Origin: Fidelibacterota bacterium
Lineage (GTDB): Bacteria > Fidelibacterota > Marinisomatia > SCGC-AAA003-L08 > D37C17
DNA: 13,472 nt
Direction: 5' to 3'
NCBI GenBank assembly: GCA_002707765.1
Contig: PANV01000033.1
Span: 1-13,472, forward strand
Shown: positions 1 to 7,257 of the stretch, in pieces
How positions within the stretch are numbered: position 1 is the stretch's first letter
How the letters are laid out: each line of letters starts with the position of its first letter
Notes under the pieces: generated by a model
Seen by the model: only the letters and a program-made list of their open reading frames with translations
Databases searched by the model: none
What the model was told of the DNA's origin: nothing
Position numbers and translations under genes: made by a program

Positions 1-51
1 AATAAAATGATATTATTAAAATAACATTTTATAACATATAAATTAGATAAG

Positions 52-81
52 AAAGCGGGGTTTATTTAACCCCGCTTTTTT
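52..81 (+). terminator. Rho-independent terminator of an upstream transcription unit
   Basis: The GC-rich arm AAAGCGGGG (52-60) pairs with CCCCGCTTT (70-78). Two further T-A pairs (61/69 and 62/68) close a five-base loop at 63-67, giving an 11-bp stem. The run of T at 76-81 supplies the U-tract. It is by far the most GC-rich patch in the leader. It lies ahead of the first gene, so it most likely ends transcription of a gene lying before the window. The opposite strand has a weaker T-rich run (TTTCTT) and could terminate only poorly. Confidence 0.93.
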
Positions 82-138
82 ATTATAAATTCTTATATTT
101 TGGTGTAAATTTTAATCATAATTATTAAAAATTATTTC

Positions 139-2613
139 ATGCCAGAAGGAATTCAAAAAAAATTAGCTGCAATTATGTTTTCTTATTTAAACGAGTATGA
201 TGAATACTTGAAAAAAGATGAGAAACACGCATTTAGCGTACTTAATGAATCTAAAAAAATTCTTAAAAAAAATATTGAAGAGTATAATGGGAAAATTATT
301 AAGTACCTAGATAATATGTCTTTTATGCAATTTTATTCTGCAACAGATGCGGTTAATTGTGCTATTGCTATACATAAAAATTTTATAACTGAAAACTCAC
401 AAAATCCAGAAACATTTCAAATGAATCTTAAAATTGGAATTCATATGGGTGAGGTTTATGAAAAAGATAATGATTTATTTGGTGAAGGTGTGAATCTAGC
501 TGCGAGAGTTCAAGCAATAGCCAAGCCAGGAGGTACGGTTACTACTCAAGCAATTTATAATTCTATAAGAAGCGAAGACCATATTTTTGTTAGAGATATG
601 GGGAGAGTAAATCTCAAAAATATTAAAGAACCCGAAAGAGTTTTTAAAATTTATAATGATGAGATTGAATATAATAAGGAAACGCAAGAAGAATTAACTC
701 AGAAATTAATAAGAAAAGATATTCAACTTGTTGATAGAAAAATTGAAACTAATAAGGAATTATCAATTGCTATAACATATATAAAAAATTTAGGTTCACC
801 TGAAGATGATTTTTTTTGTTATGGTATCACACAAGATTTAATTGTTGAGGCTACCAAGATTTCTAATATTCAAGTTTCTCAAATTAGTCAAATATTGAAA
901 CATAAAGATGAAGAATTAGAGCTTACTAAATTAGGTGAAAAAATTAATGTAGATTTTATATTAGGTGGTAATATAATGAAAATTGGAGATAATTTCAGAT
1001 TATCTCTAGAGTTAAAGGATGTCAATAAAAAATCTGATTTATGGATAGAAACCTGGGAAGGTAATAATGATGTTTTACAGGACATAAAAAGCAAAGTTTT
1101 GTATAAATTACTCGAATCTTTGAAAATTGAAATACCTGCCCATATTAAAAAAGTACTAGATACAACTAAACAAGTTAATCCTGAAGCTTATGAGTTTTTT
1201 ATAAAAGCACAATACTTATCTACAACTGTTAAAAATAGGGCAGATTTAGAAGTAATTCAAAATTTATATCAAAAATCAATTGAAATAGATCCAGATTATA
1301 TGAATCCTAGATACTTCTATGCATTTGAATTATTAAGAATTAATGAAATAGATAAAGCAGTAAATATCTTAAATGATGCATTAATTATTGCAAAGAAAAA
1401 TAATGATAAACCTGGAATTGCAGGTATTAATATTGTTTATGGTGCGATATACAAAAGTTGGGGAAAGTATGAAAAAGCAATTGAATATTATGAAGAATCA
1501 TTAGTTATTAGAGTTGAAGAGAAAAACCTTCAAGATGAGGCAAAAGTGTTAAATGGACTTGCACAATGTTATCAGAATTTAAATTATACTGAAAAAGCTT
1601 TTGATTGCTATAATAGGTCGATTGAGATTAAAAAAAGTTTAGATGATAAACAGGGTGCTGCTGCAAGTTTATCTAATTTATCTATTTATTATAAAGTACT
1701 ATCAGAGTATGGAAAAGCAATTGAAACTGCAAAAGAGGCAGCTGAATTGTTTAAAGAAATTGAAAATCCTAGAGCTGAATTTACAAATAAATATTTTCTA
1801 GGAATGTATCAAAGCATTGTTGGTTATTTTGATGATGCAAAGAAAAATTTAGATGATGCCTTATCATTTATGGAAAGTGTTAATGATTATAAAAATTTAG
1901 GAATGGTAAGAAGGTTTTTAGGGTTAGTTGAATTAAACAAGCAAAATTGGGAAGCTGCACAGAATCATTTTATTAAAGCATTAGAATTTCACCAAAAAGC
2001 TGAGTGGAGACCTGCATTAGAGGTTACAACTCGATTCCTCGGATTAGCTTATTTATATGATGAAAAATATGATTTAGCTGAAAAATTCATTACTAAAGCC
2101 GTAAAGATTACAGAAAGAAGAACAAATACTGGATTTTATGGAATTACTGAAAAATTAATAGAACTTTTATTAAAATCAAAATTGAATAAATGTTCAGAAG
2201 AAGATGTAGACACATTTGCAAAGCTTATAGAAAAAGAAAATTTAAATAATTTAACTTCATTCAATGTAGAATATTCAGCTATTAAAAGGGAGTTTTGGTA
2301 TTTAAGTCAATGTTATTCAAATATTGGCTCAGTTGATAAATCTGATAAATTTAAAAAATTAGCTTTAGATGATCTTATCAAATGTTCAGAATATATTGAA
2401 GATGAAAAAGTTAGAAATGACTATTTAACTCTACCTTTACTTCATAAAAAAATTAGGGGTGAAGATATTGATGAATTAAGTGAGCCAATTGAAGAAGTAG
2501 TCGTTAAACCAAAGGGAAAAACTAATATATTTATGTTTTGTCCAGGTTGTGGTTTCAATAATGAAAAACAATTTAAATTTTGTCCTCAATGTGGGACTAA
2601 TCTTTCACCATAA
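139..2613 (+). CDS. Class III cyclase-like (degenerate, C2-like) protein with TolB-like domain, TPR repeats and C-terminal zinc ribbon
   Basis: This is an 824-residue protein with no signal peptide, so probably cytosolic. Domains in order: class III nucleotidyl cyclase homology (about 8-172); a TolB-amino-terminal-like domain (about 205-335, with the family's GIT-DLI-E and VDFILGG patterns); TPR repeats (about 345-665, possibly more near 715-755); and a CX2C-X10-CX2C zinc ribbon (C801, C804, C815, C818). The cyclase domain is degenerate. The first metal Asp of the FTD motif is Tyr16 (FSY), and the second, in the GDG motif, is Asn59 (DNM). The base-recognition Lys55 and Asp112 and the transition-state Asn119 and Arg123 remain. 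Alone it should be inactive; it may be a regulatory pseudo-cyclase or the C2-like half of a heterodimer with the next gene, 9 bases downstream. The start is the first ATG after an in-frame stop at 106-108, with no Shine-Dalgarno. The domain calls are solid; the role is inference. Confidence 0.88.
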   Translation: MPEGIQKKLAAIMFSYLNEYDEYLKKDEKHAFSVLNESKKILKKNIEEYNGKIIKYLDNMSFMQFYSATDAVNCAIAIHKNFITENSQNPETFQMNLKIGIHMGEVYEKDNDLFGEGVNLAARVQAIAKPGGTVTTQAIYNSIRSEDHIFVRDMGRVNLKNIKEPERVFKIYNDEIEYNKETQEELTQKLIRKDIQLVDRKIETNKELSIAITYIKNLGSPEDDFFCYGITQDLIVEATKISNIQVSQISQILKHKDEELELTKLGEKINVDFILGGNIMKIGDNFRLSLELKDVNKKSDLWIETWEGNNDVLQDIKSKVLYKLLESLKIEIPAHIKKVLDTTKQVNPEAYEFFIKAQYLSTTVKNRADLEVIQNLYQKSIEIDPDYMNPRYFYAFELLRINEIDKAVNILNDALIIAKKNNDKPGIAGINIVYGAIYKSWGKYEKAIEYYEESLVIRVEEKNLQDEAKVLNGLAQCYQNLNYTEKAFDCYNRSIEIKKSLDDKQGAAASLSNLSIYYKVLSEYGKAIETAKEAAELFKEIENPRAEFTNKYFLGMYQSIVGYFDDAKKNLDDALSFMESVNDYKNLGMVRRFLGLVELNKQNWEAAQNHFIKALEFHQKAEWRPALEVTTRFLGLAYLYDEKYDLAEKFITKAVKITERRTNTGFYGITEKLIELLLKSKLNKCSEEDVDTFAKLIEKENLNNLTSFNVEYSAIKREFWYLSQCYSNIGSVDKSDKFKKLALDDLIKCSEYIEDEKVRNDYLTLPLLHKKIRGEDIDELSEPIEEVVVKPKGKTNIFMFCPGCGFNNEKQFKFCPQCGTNLSP
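2539..2592 (+). other. C-terminal zinc-ribbon (CX2C-X10-CX2C) of the first cyclase-like protein
   Basis: Cys801, Cys804, Cys815 and Cys818 form two CPxCG-type knuckles (CPGCG and CPQCG) at the very end of the protein. This is the pattern of the small structural zinc ribbons found at the ends of many bacterial regulatory proteins. The next gene ends with the same spacing, which suggests that the pair derives from one ancestor and perhaps that the ribbon mediates pairing. Zinc binding is inferred from the cysteine pattern. Confidence 0.85.
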
Positions 2614-2622
2614 TTTATATCT

Positions 2623-4098
2623 ATGAGTAAAACATCGATAATGTATACTGATGTAGTAGGTTATTCTAAGCTTACAGGAGATAATCAGGAAATTGCTCTA
2701 AAAATTCTAGAAGAGCATAATCAAATTCTTAACAAGAATACAAAATCATTTTCAGGTAAAATAGTAAAATTGACAGGAGATGGTTTGTGTGCCTTATTTG
2801 AAGATCCACTTGATGCTATAAATTGTGCTATTAACATTCAAAAAGATTTAAAGAAGAGAAATCAAATTAATATTGAGGAAAGAAAAATTCAAATTAGAAT
2901 TGGTTTACATTATGGAAGTTATTTAGAAAAAGATAATGATGTTTTTGGTGATGGAGTAAATTTAGCAAAATCAATTGAGCCTATTGCACCTCATGGTGGA
3001 ATTGCTATTAGCTCAGTACTTAATGAAATGATTAATAATGAGAAAGATATTTATATAAGAGAATATATTTTAATGGATTTTGATTCAAAGAAAATTCAAA
3101 CTTATCAAGTTTATCTTAGTTTAACTGACTGGTTTCATAATAGTGATAAAAAAAATACTCAAATTGTAGATTCTAAGATTTTTTACGATGAAGCTCATAA
3201 TCTATTTCATAATGGAGATTATAGTGCTGCAATAAAGTTTGCTACGTTAGCTCTTAATAATGAAAAGTTGGAATCTAAAAATGAAATCTTATCTTTTATA
3301 TGTCATAATTTTATTTCACTTGGAGAATTCGATTATGCAGAAAAGCTTATTTTAGAAATTGATAATTTTTATAAATCAAAAAAATCAAATGCTAATGAAG
3401 AAGATTATGCTCATTTATTAAAAATGAAAGCAGGGATAAAATTTAATTTAAAAAAATATGATTCAGCTATTGAACTATTTGATCATTCATTAAAATTAAT
3501 GATAAAATCAAATCCTGAGTATGTTAATGAAGTCATTTATCATTTATGCTTGGCTTTGAATATTAAAAATGAAAACAATCTTATTAAAAAATATGTGGAT
3601 TTAAAAAATAATTATAATATTGATTATGAAATATTAGTTAATGGTATTGATTTATTAATTAATGAAAATATTAAAAGTATTGAAATCGATAATTTTATTA
3701 AAGAAGCTGAAATTATAAAAAAATCTTATCTTAAAATGTTGTCATATAGGTTAATATCAATGATTTACTTCAATAATAGTGATTATGATAATTCTCAAAA
3801 GTATATTTCAAATTGTCAACATCTTTTAACTAGAAGTAATGATAGTATTTCAGATAAAGAGCAAAAAAATAAATTTATTGAAAATATTTTAATCCATAAG
3901 CACATAATGGAATTTTCAGATAAAATTTCAGATTATCATTTAAAGAAAACTATGGTAGAAATAAAAAAAACTAATTCACCAATTGAAAATTCTATTGAAT
4001 CTCAAGAATTTTATAAATTTTGTACAAATTGTGGTACTGAAAACACTAATAATTTCAAATTTTGTGTTAACTGTGGAAATAATCTGGAAATTAATTAA
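2623..4098 (+). CDS. Class III adenylate cyclase-like (C1-like, transition-state Arg missing) protein with TPR-like repeats and C-terminal zinc ribbon
   Basis: This is a 491-residue, probably cytosolic protein. The N-terminal class III cyclase domain (about 3-167) starts almost directly at the first catalytic strand. It keeps both metal aspartates, Asp10 (YTDVVGYS) and Asp53 (TGDG), the adenine-type Lys49 and Asp106, and Asn113. The Arg expected four residues after Asn113 is Ser117 (NLAKS), and the basic segment usual at the domain end is poorly conserved. Weak TPR-like helical repeats fill about 185-400, and a CX2C-X10-CX2C ribbon (C467, C470, C481, C484) closes the protein. It lacks the TolB-like domain of its upstream paralogue. 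The retained Lys/Asp pair argues for ATP rather than GTP. A homodimer would lack the transition-state Arg, whereas pairing with the upstream protein would restore it. No Shine-Dalgarno is seen, and the start lies 9 bases after the upstream stop. Confidence 0.88.
   Translation: MSKTSIMYTDVVGYSKLTGDNQEIALKILEEHNQILNKNTKSFSGKIVKLTGDGLCALFEDPLDAINCAINIQKDLKKRNQINIEERKIQIRIGLHYGSYLEKDNDVFGDGVNLAKSIEPIAPHGGIAISSVLNEMINNEKDIYIREYILMDFDSKKIQTYQVYLSLTDWFHNSDKKNTQIVDSKIFYDEAHNLFHNGDYSAAIKFATLALNNEKLESKNEILSFICHNFISLGEFDYAEKLILEIDNFYKSKKSNANEEDYAHLLKMKAGIKFNLKKYDSAIELFDHSLKLMIKSNPEYVNEVIYHLCLALNIKNENNLIKKYVDLKNNYNIDYEILVNGIDLLINENIKSIEIDNFIKEAEIIKKSYLKMLSYRLISMIYFNNSDYDNSQKYISNCQHLLTRSNDSISDKEQKNKFIENILIHKHIMEFSDKISDYHLKKTMVEIKKTNSPIENSIESQEFYKFCTNCGTENTNNFKFCVNCGNNLEIN
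4021..4074 (+). other. C-terminal zinc-ribbon (CX2C-X10-CX2C) of the second cyclase-like protein
   Basis: Cys467, Cys470, Cys481 and Cys484 have exactly the spacing of the ribbon in the preceding gene, with CTNCG and CVNCG knuckles and a shared phenylalanine-lysine-phenylalanine just before the third cysteine. Metal binding is inferred from the pattern. Shared spacing and position support duplication of a cyclase-TPR-ribbon ancestor. Confidence 0.84.
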
Positions 4099-4104
4099 AG
4101 AACT

Positions 4105-4842
4105 ATGAAAAAAAATTACAAGTTAAATAAAATTTACGATGGAAGTTCTTTCTTTGGTTGGCAAGTTCAAAAGAGTGAGAGGACTGTGCAAGGTGAAATT
4201 GAAAGAGAATTAAAAAATATTTTTAAAAATGATAAAATTAATTTAATTGGATCTGGCAGAACAGATTCAGGCGTTCATGCAAATTGCCAGGTTGCTAATT
4301 TTCACTTTGATACAAAAATGGATACAGAGCAAATAAAGAAAGCATTGAATAGAAAATTATCAAACGATATATATATTAAAGATTGTATTAAAGTGAATAC
4401 TGATTTCAACTCTAGATTCTCTGCAGTAAGGAGAGAATATATTTATCAAATAACTGAAGATTTTAATCCATTGAACAGAATGTACTATTGGCACTGTAAA
4501 TGGCCTATTAATCAGAAAAAATTAAATGAATGTTCTAACTTATTACTTGGTGAACATGATTTTAGTTCATTTAGTAAAGCTTCATCAGAAACAAAAAATA
4601 AAATTTGTAAAATATATGATTCTAAATGGTCCTTTAATAAAACAGAATTAAATTATAAAATCGTTGGAGATAGATTCCTGCAACACATGGTTAGATTGCT
4701 TGTAGGAACTATGATTGAAGTTTCTAGAGAAAAAATAAAATTAAAAGATTTTAAAAATATTTTAGAAAATAAAGATTCTAAAATTTCTGCTGTAAGGGCA
4801 CCTGCACAGGGCTTATTTTTAAATAAGGTATATTATGATTAA
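4105..4842 (+). CDS. truA: tRNA pseudouridine(38-40) synthase TruA
   Basis: TruA isomerises uridines 38-40 in the anticodon arm of many tRNAs to pseudouridine. The 245-residue length is normal for the family. The catalytic motif GRTDSGVHA is intact with the nucleophile at Asp54. The early YDGSSFFGWQ segment and the late FLQHMVRLLVGT helix are also family hallmarks. The gene starts 6 bases after the upstream cyclase gene, and its 3' end overlaps the protease gene by 8 bases, so co-transcription and perhaps coupled translation are likely. The ATG has no clear Shine-Dalgarno. Nothing suggests damage or transfer. Confidence 0.97.
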   Translation: MKKNYKLNKIYDGSSFFGWQVQKSERTVQGEIERELKNIFKNDKINLIGSGRTDSGVHANCQVANFHFDTKMDTEQIKKALNRKLSNDIYIKDCIKVNTDFNSRFSAVRREYIYQITEDFNPLNRMYYWHCKWPINQKKLNECSNLLLGEHDFSSFSKASSETKNKICKIYDSKWSFNKTELNYKIVGDRFLQHMVRLLVGTMIEVSREKIKLKDFKNILENKDSKISAVRAPAQGLFLNKVYYD

Positions 4843-5959
4843 ACTATTAATATTAATTATATGTAGTATCATTTTTTGTGATCCTAGAAAAATAATTAAT
4901 GAAGAAATAAGTATCTCTAGAAATAATGCTATAACATATGCAATTGATAAAGTTTCCGATTCAGTAGTTGGTATAAATGTCACTCAAATTAAAAAGCAGT
5001 CTATTGATCCATTCTTTGATCCATTCTTTGATCCTTTTTTCCATCCATTTTTTAATCAAAATAGATCTTATAAAGTTGAAAATTTAGGTTCAGGAGTTAT
5101 TATTTCTGAGGATGGATTTATCATAACTAATTCTCATGTAGTGGAAAACTCAAATGAAATTTTAGTTTCTTTGTCAAATGGTAATTCATATGATGCTAAT
5201 ATAATTGGAATGGATGAATTAACTGATGTAGCATTAATTAAAATTGAATCTGATTCTAAATTACCATTTGCTGAAGTAGGTGATTCAGATAGTTTAATCG
5301 TAGGAGAATGGGCAATTGCATTAGGTAACCCTCTTGGCTTATTTGATGTTTCAAGTAAACCAACTGCAACAGTAGGTATAATAAGTGGAATTGGGTTGAA
5401 TTTTGGCCAAAAACAGTCAGGTAAAGTATATCAAGATATGCTCCAAACTGATGCATCAATAAATCCAGGTAATAGTGGAGGACCTCTAATAGACGTTTTA
5501 GGAAATATAATTGGTATAAATACATTTATAATGACTAATTCGTCATATAGTGAAGGTTCAATAGGAATAGGTTTTGCAATTCCAATTAATAGGGTTATGG
5601 AAATTATTAATCAGTTAAAACTTTATGGTAAAATTGATAGAAAATTTGAGACAGGCATTCATGTACAAAAACTAAATAAAACCATGAAAAAAATTTTAAA
5701 AATCAATGACAAAACAGGTGTAATTATTACTAATATAGATAAAGGATCTAGTGGTGAAAAAGCAGGTTTAATGATAGGAGATGTTATTTTATCAGTAGAT
5801 GATAAAAATATTTCAAATATTTCAGACATTTTAAAGGTAATTGATGAAGGTCTGAGAAAAGCTGGTGATTTTGTTTCATTGAAAATATTAAGAAATAATA
5901 AAAAAATAATAATTAACTTAGAACTTAAAGCAATAAAAAATAATGGAGTTACAAACTAA
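4835..5959 (+). CDS. HtrA/Deg-family periplasmic serine protease with one PDZ domain
   Basis: This is a trypsin-like envelope protease/chaperone of 374 residues. A short hydrophobic N-terminus (about 3-14) is probably a signal peptide. Cysteines at 10 and 15 do not make a good lipobox, because the preceding residue is Ile or Phe. The protease domain (about 35-260) has the complete triad: His101 (TNSHVV), Asp131 (TDVALIKI) and Ser214 (PGNSGGPL). One PDZ domain follows (about 275-365), so it resembles DegS or single-PDZ Deg proteins more than two-PDZ DegP. A DPFF-type tetrapeptide is repeated four times at 58-73 in the LA-loop region; Deg proteins often carry one or two copies there. The gene overlaps truA by 8 bases, and its stop overlaps the purB start by one base. 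The family is certain; the exact subtype (degP, degQ or degS) is not. Confidence 0.95.
   Translation: MIKLLILIICSIIFCDPRKIINEEISISRNNAITYAIDKVSDSVVGINVTQIKKQSIDPFFDPFFDPFFHPFFNQNRSYKVENLGSGVIISEDGFIITNSHVVENSNEILVSLSNGNSYDANIIGMDELTDVALIKIESDSKLPFAEVGDSDSLIVGEWAIALGNPLGLFDVSSKPTATVGIISGIGLNFGQKQSGKVYQDMLQTDASINPGNSGGPLIDVLGNIIGINTFIMTNSSYSEGSIGIGFAIPINRVMEIINQLKLYGKIDRKFETGIHVQKLNKTMKKILKINDKTGVIITNIDKGSSGEKAGLMIGDVILSVDDKNISNISDILKVIDEGLRKAGDFVSLKILRNNKKIIINLELKAIKNNGVTN
5006..5053 (+). repeat. Four tandem 12-bp units coding DPFF/DPFF/DPFF/HPFF
   Basis: The unit GATCCATTCTTT occurs perfectly at 5006-5017 and 5018-5029. It is followed by two diverged in-frame copies at 5030-5041 (GATCCTTTTTTC) and 5042-5053 (CATCCATTTTTT). 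The period is exactly four codons, so copy-number change would keep the protease frame. It encodes residues 58-73 of the HtrA-like protein, before the catalytic histidine. Confidence 0.95.
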
Positions 5960-7257
5960 TGATTAAAAGATATTCAACTGAAGATATGACAAGAATATGG
6001 TCAGATCAAAATAAATTCAACACTTGGAAAATTGTTGAACTTGCTGTTGTTGAGGTTATGGCTGAAAAAAATATAATTCCTAAAGAAGCATCAAGAGTTA
6101 TTCATGAAAAAGCAGATTTTGATGTAAATAGAGTTTTAGAAATTGAAAAAACTACGAGACATGATGTGATCGCCTTTTTAACCAATATGGCTGAATATAT
6201 TGGACCTGATTCTAGGTTTGTACATATGGGTATGACTTCATCAGATTTACTTGATACTTCTTTAGCTTTACAATGCAAGGAAGCAGGTGAAGTTATTTTA
6301 AAAAAGTTAAATCAATTTAAAGACATTTTGAAAGGAAATGCATTAAAGTATAAAGACACTTTTCAAATAGGAAGATCTCATGGTATTCATGCTGAACCTA
6401 TTACATTTGGTTTAAAAAATGCACTTTGGTATGAAGAAATTAAAAGAAATATTGAGAGATGGGAAAGATCTTTAGAAATGATTTCAGTTGGACAGATCTC
6501 TGGAGCAGTTGGAACATATCAGCACATTGATCCGGAAATAGAAATTCTTGTTTGTGAAAAGTTAGGTTTAGAAGCTGAAACTGTATCAAATCAAGTAATT
6601 CAAAGAGATAGACATGCTGATTATTTACTTAATCTATCACTCATTGGTGCTACAATTGAAAAAATATCAATCGAAATTAGACATTTACAAAGAACAGAAG
6701 TGTTAGAAGTTGAAGAGGATTTTTTAAAGGGTCAGAAAGGTTCATCTGCTATGCCTCATAAAAGGAATCCGATTGTTACTGAAAGAATGACCGGTTTTGC
6801 AAGATTGCTTAGATCCAATGCATTAGCATCATTAGAAAATGTTGCTTTATGGCATGAGAGGGATATTTCTCATTCTTCAGTTGAAAGAATTATTTTACCA
6901 GATTCTACAACATTGATGGATTATATGTTAAATAAAATGTGTTTTTTAATGGAAAATCTTTATGTTTATCCAGATAATATGATGAAAAATATCAATTTAA
7001 CAGGGGGATTAATTTTCAGTCAAGAAGTTTTACTGGCATTAGTTAAATCTGGTATTACTAGAGAAGATGCATATGAAATAGTTCAAAAAAATGCTATGCA
7101 GGTTTGGAAAGAAAAAAAAGATTTTAAAGAATTATTGAAGCAAGATAACATTATTACTAATAAATTATCAAATGATGAAATCGATGAATTATTTGATTTA
7201 GAAAAAATTTTAATTAACATTAACAAAATATATAAAAGGATAGGGATAATAAAGTGA
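5959..7257 (+). CDS. purB: Adenylosuccinate lyase
   Basis: PurB cleaves fumarate from SAICAR in IMP synthesis and from adenylosuccinate in AMP synthesis. The 432-residue protein belongs to the short B. subtilis/Thermotoga-like type. It shows His68 (TTRHDV), the MGMTSSDLLDT segment, the catalytic His141 in GRSHGIHAEP, and the fumarase/aspartase signature GSSAMPHKRNP at 261-271 with the catalytic serine loop. Its ATG shares one base with the protease stop (TAATG), and its end overlaps purC by 4 bases, so translation is probably coupled. It works directly after PurC in the IMP pathway, which fits the adjacency. Confidence 0.98.
   Translation: MIKRYSTEDMTRIWSDQNKFNTWKIVELAVVEVMAEKNIIPKEASRVIHEKADFDVNRVLEIEKTTRHDVIAFLTNMAEYIGPDSRFVHMGMTSSDLLDTSLALQCKEAGEVILKKLNQFKDILKGNALKYKDTFQIGRSHGIHAEPITFGLKNALWYEEIKRNIERWERSLEMISVGQISGAVGTYQHIDPEIEILVCEKLGLEAETVSNQVIQRDRHADYLLNLSLIGATIEKISIEIRHLQRTEVLEVEEDFLKGQKGSSAMPHKRNPIVTERMTGFARLLRSNALASLENVALWHERDISHSSVERIILPDSTTLMDYMLNKMCFLMENLYVYPDNMMKNINLTGGLIFSQEVLLALVKSGITREDAYEIVQKNAMQVWKEKKDFKELLKQDNIITNKLSNDEIDELFDLEKILININKIYKRIGIIK

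Noticed and set aside
4..30. Hairpin AAAATG/CATTTT upstream of the terminator
   Set aside because: It is a six-pair A/T stem with a 15-base loop and no U-tract; too weak to mean anything in this composition.
100..128. Possible promoter TTGGTG - 17 bases - TATTAA before the first gene
   Set aside because: The matches are only 3/6 and 4/6 in a nearly pure A/T leader, where such hits are expected by chance. A promoter probably exists between the terminator and 139, but I cannot place it.
496..1094. Reverse-strand open frames of about 63 and 68 codons inside the first cyclase-like gene
   Set aside because: They lie opposite conserved cyclase and TolB-like coding sequence, have low-complexity translations without recognisable motifs, and have no ribosome-binding site.
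4835..4885. HtrA as a lipoprotein with lipidation at Cys10 or Cys15
   Set aside because: Both cysteines have Ile or Phe directly before them instead of Gly, Ala or Ser, so the lipobox is not satisfied; a plain signal peptide or anchor is more likely.
5256..5525. Reverse-strand open frame of 89 codons opposite the HtrA protease domain
   Set aside because: It mirrors the conserved catalytic region; the leucine/tyrosine-rich translation is a by-product of antisense reading of AT-rich coding DNA.
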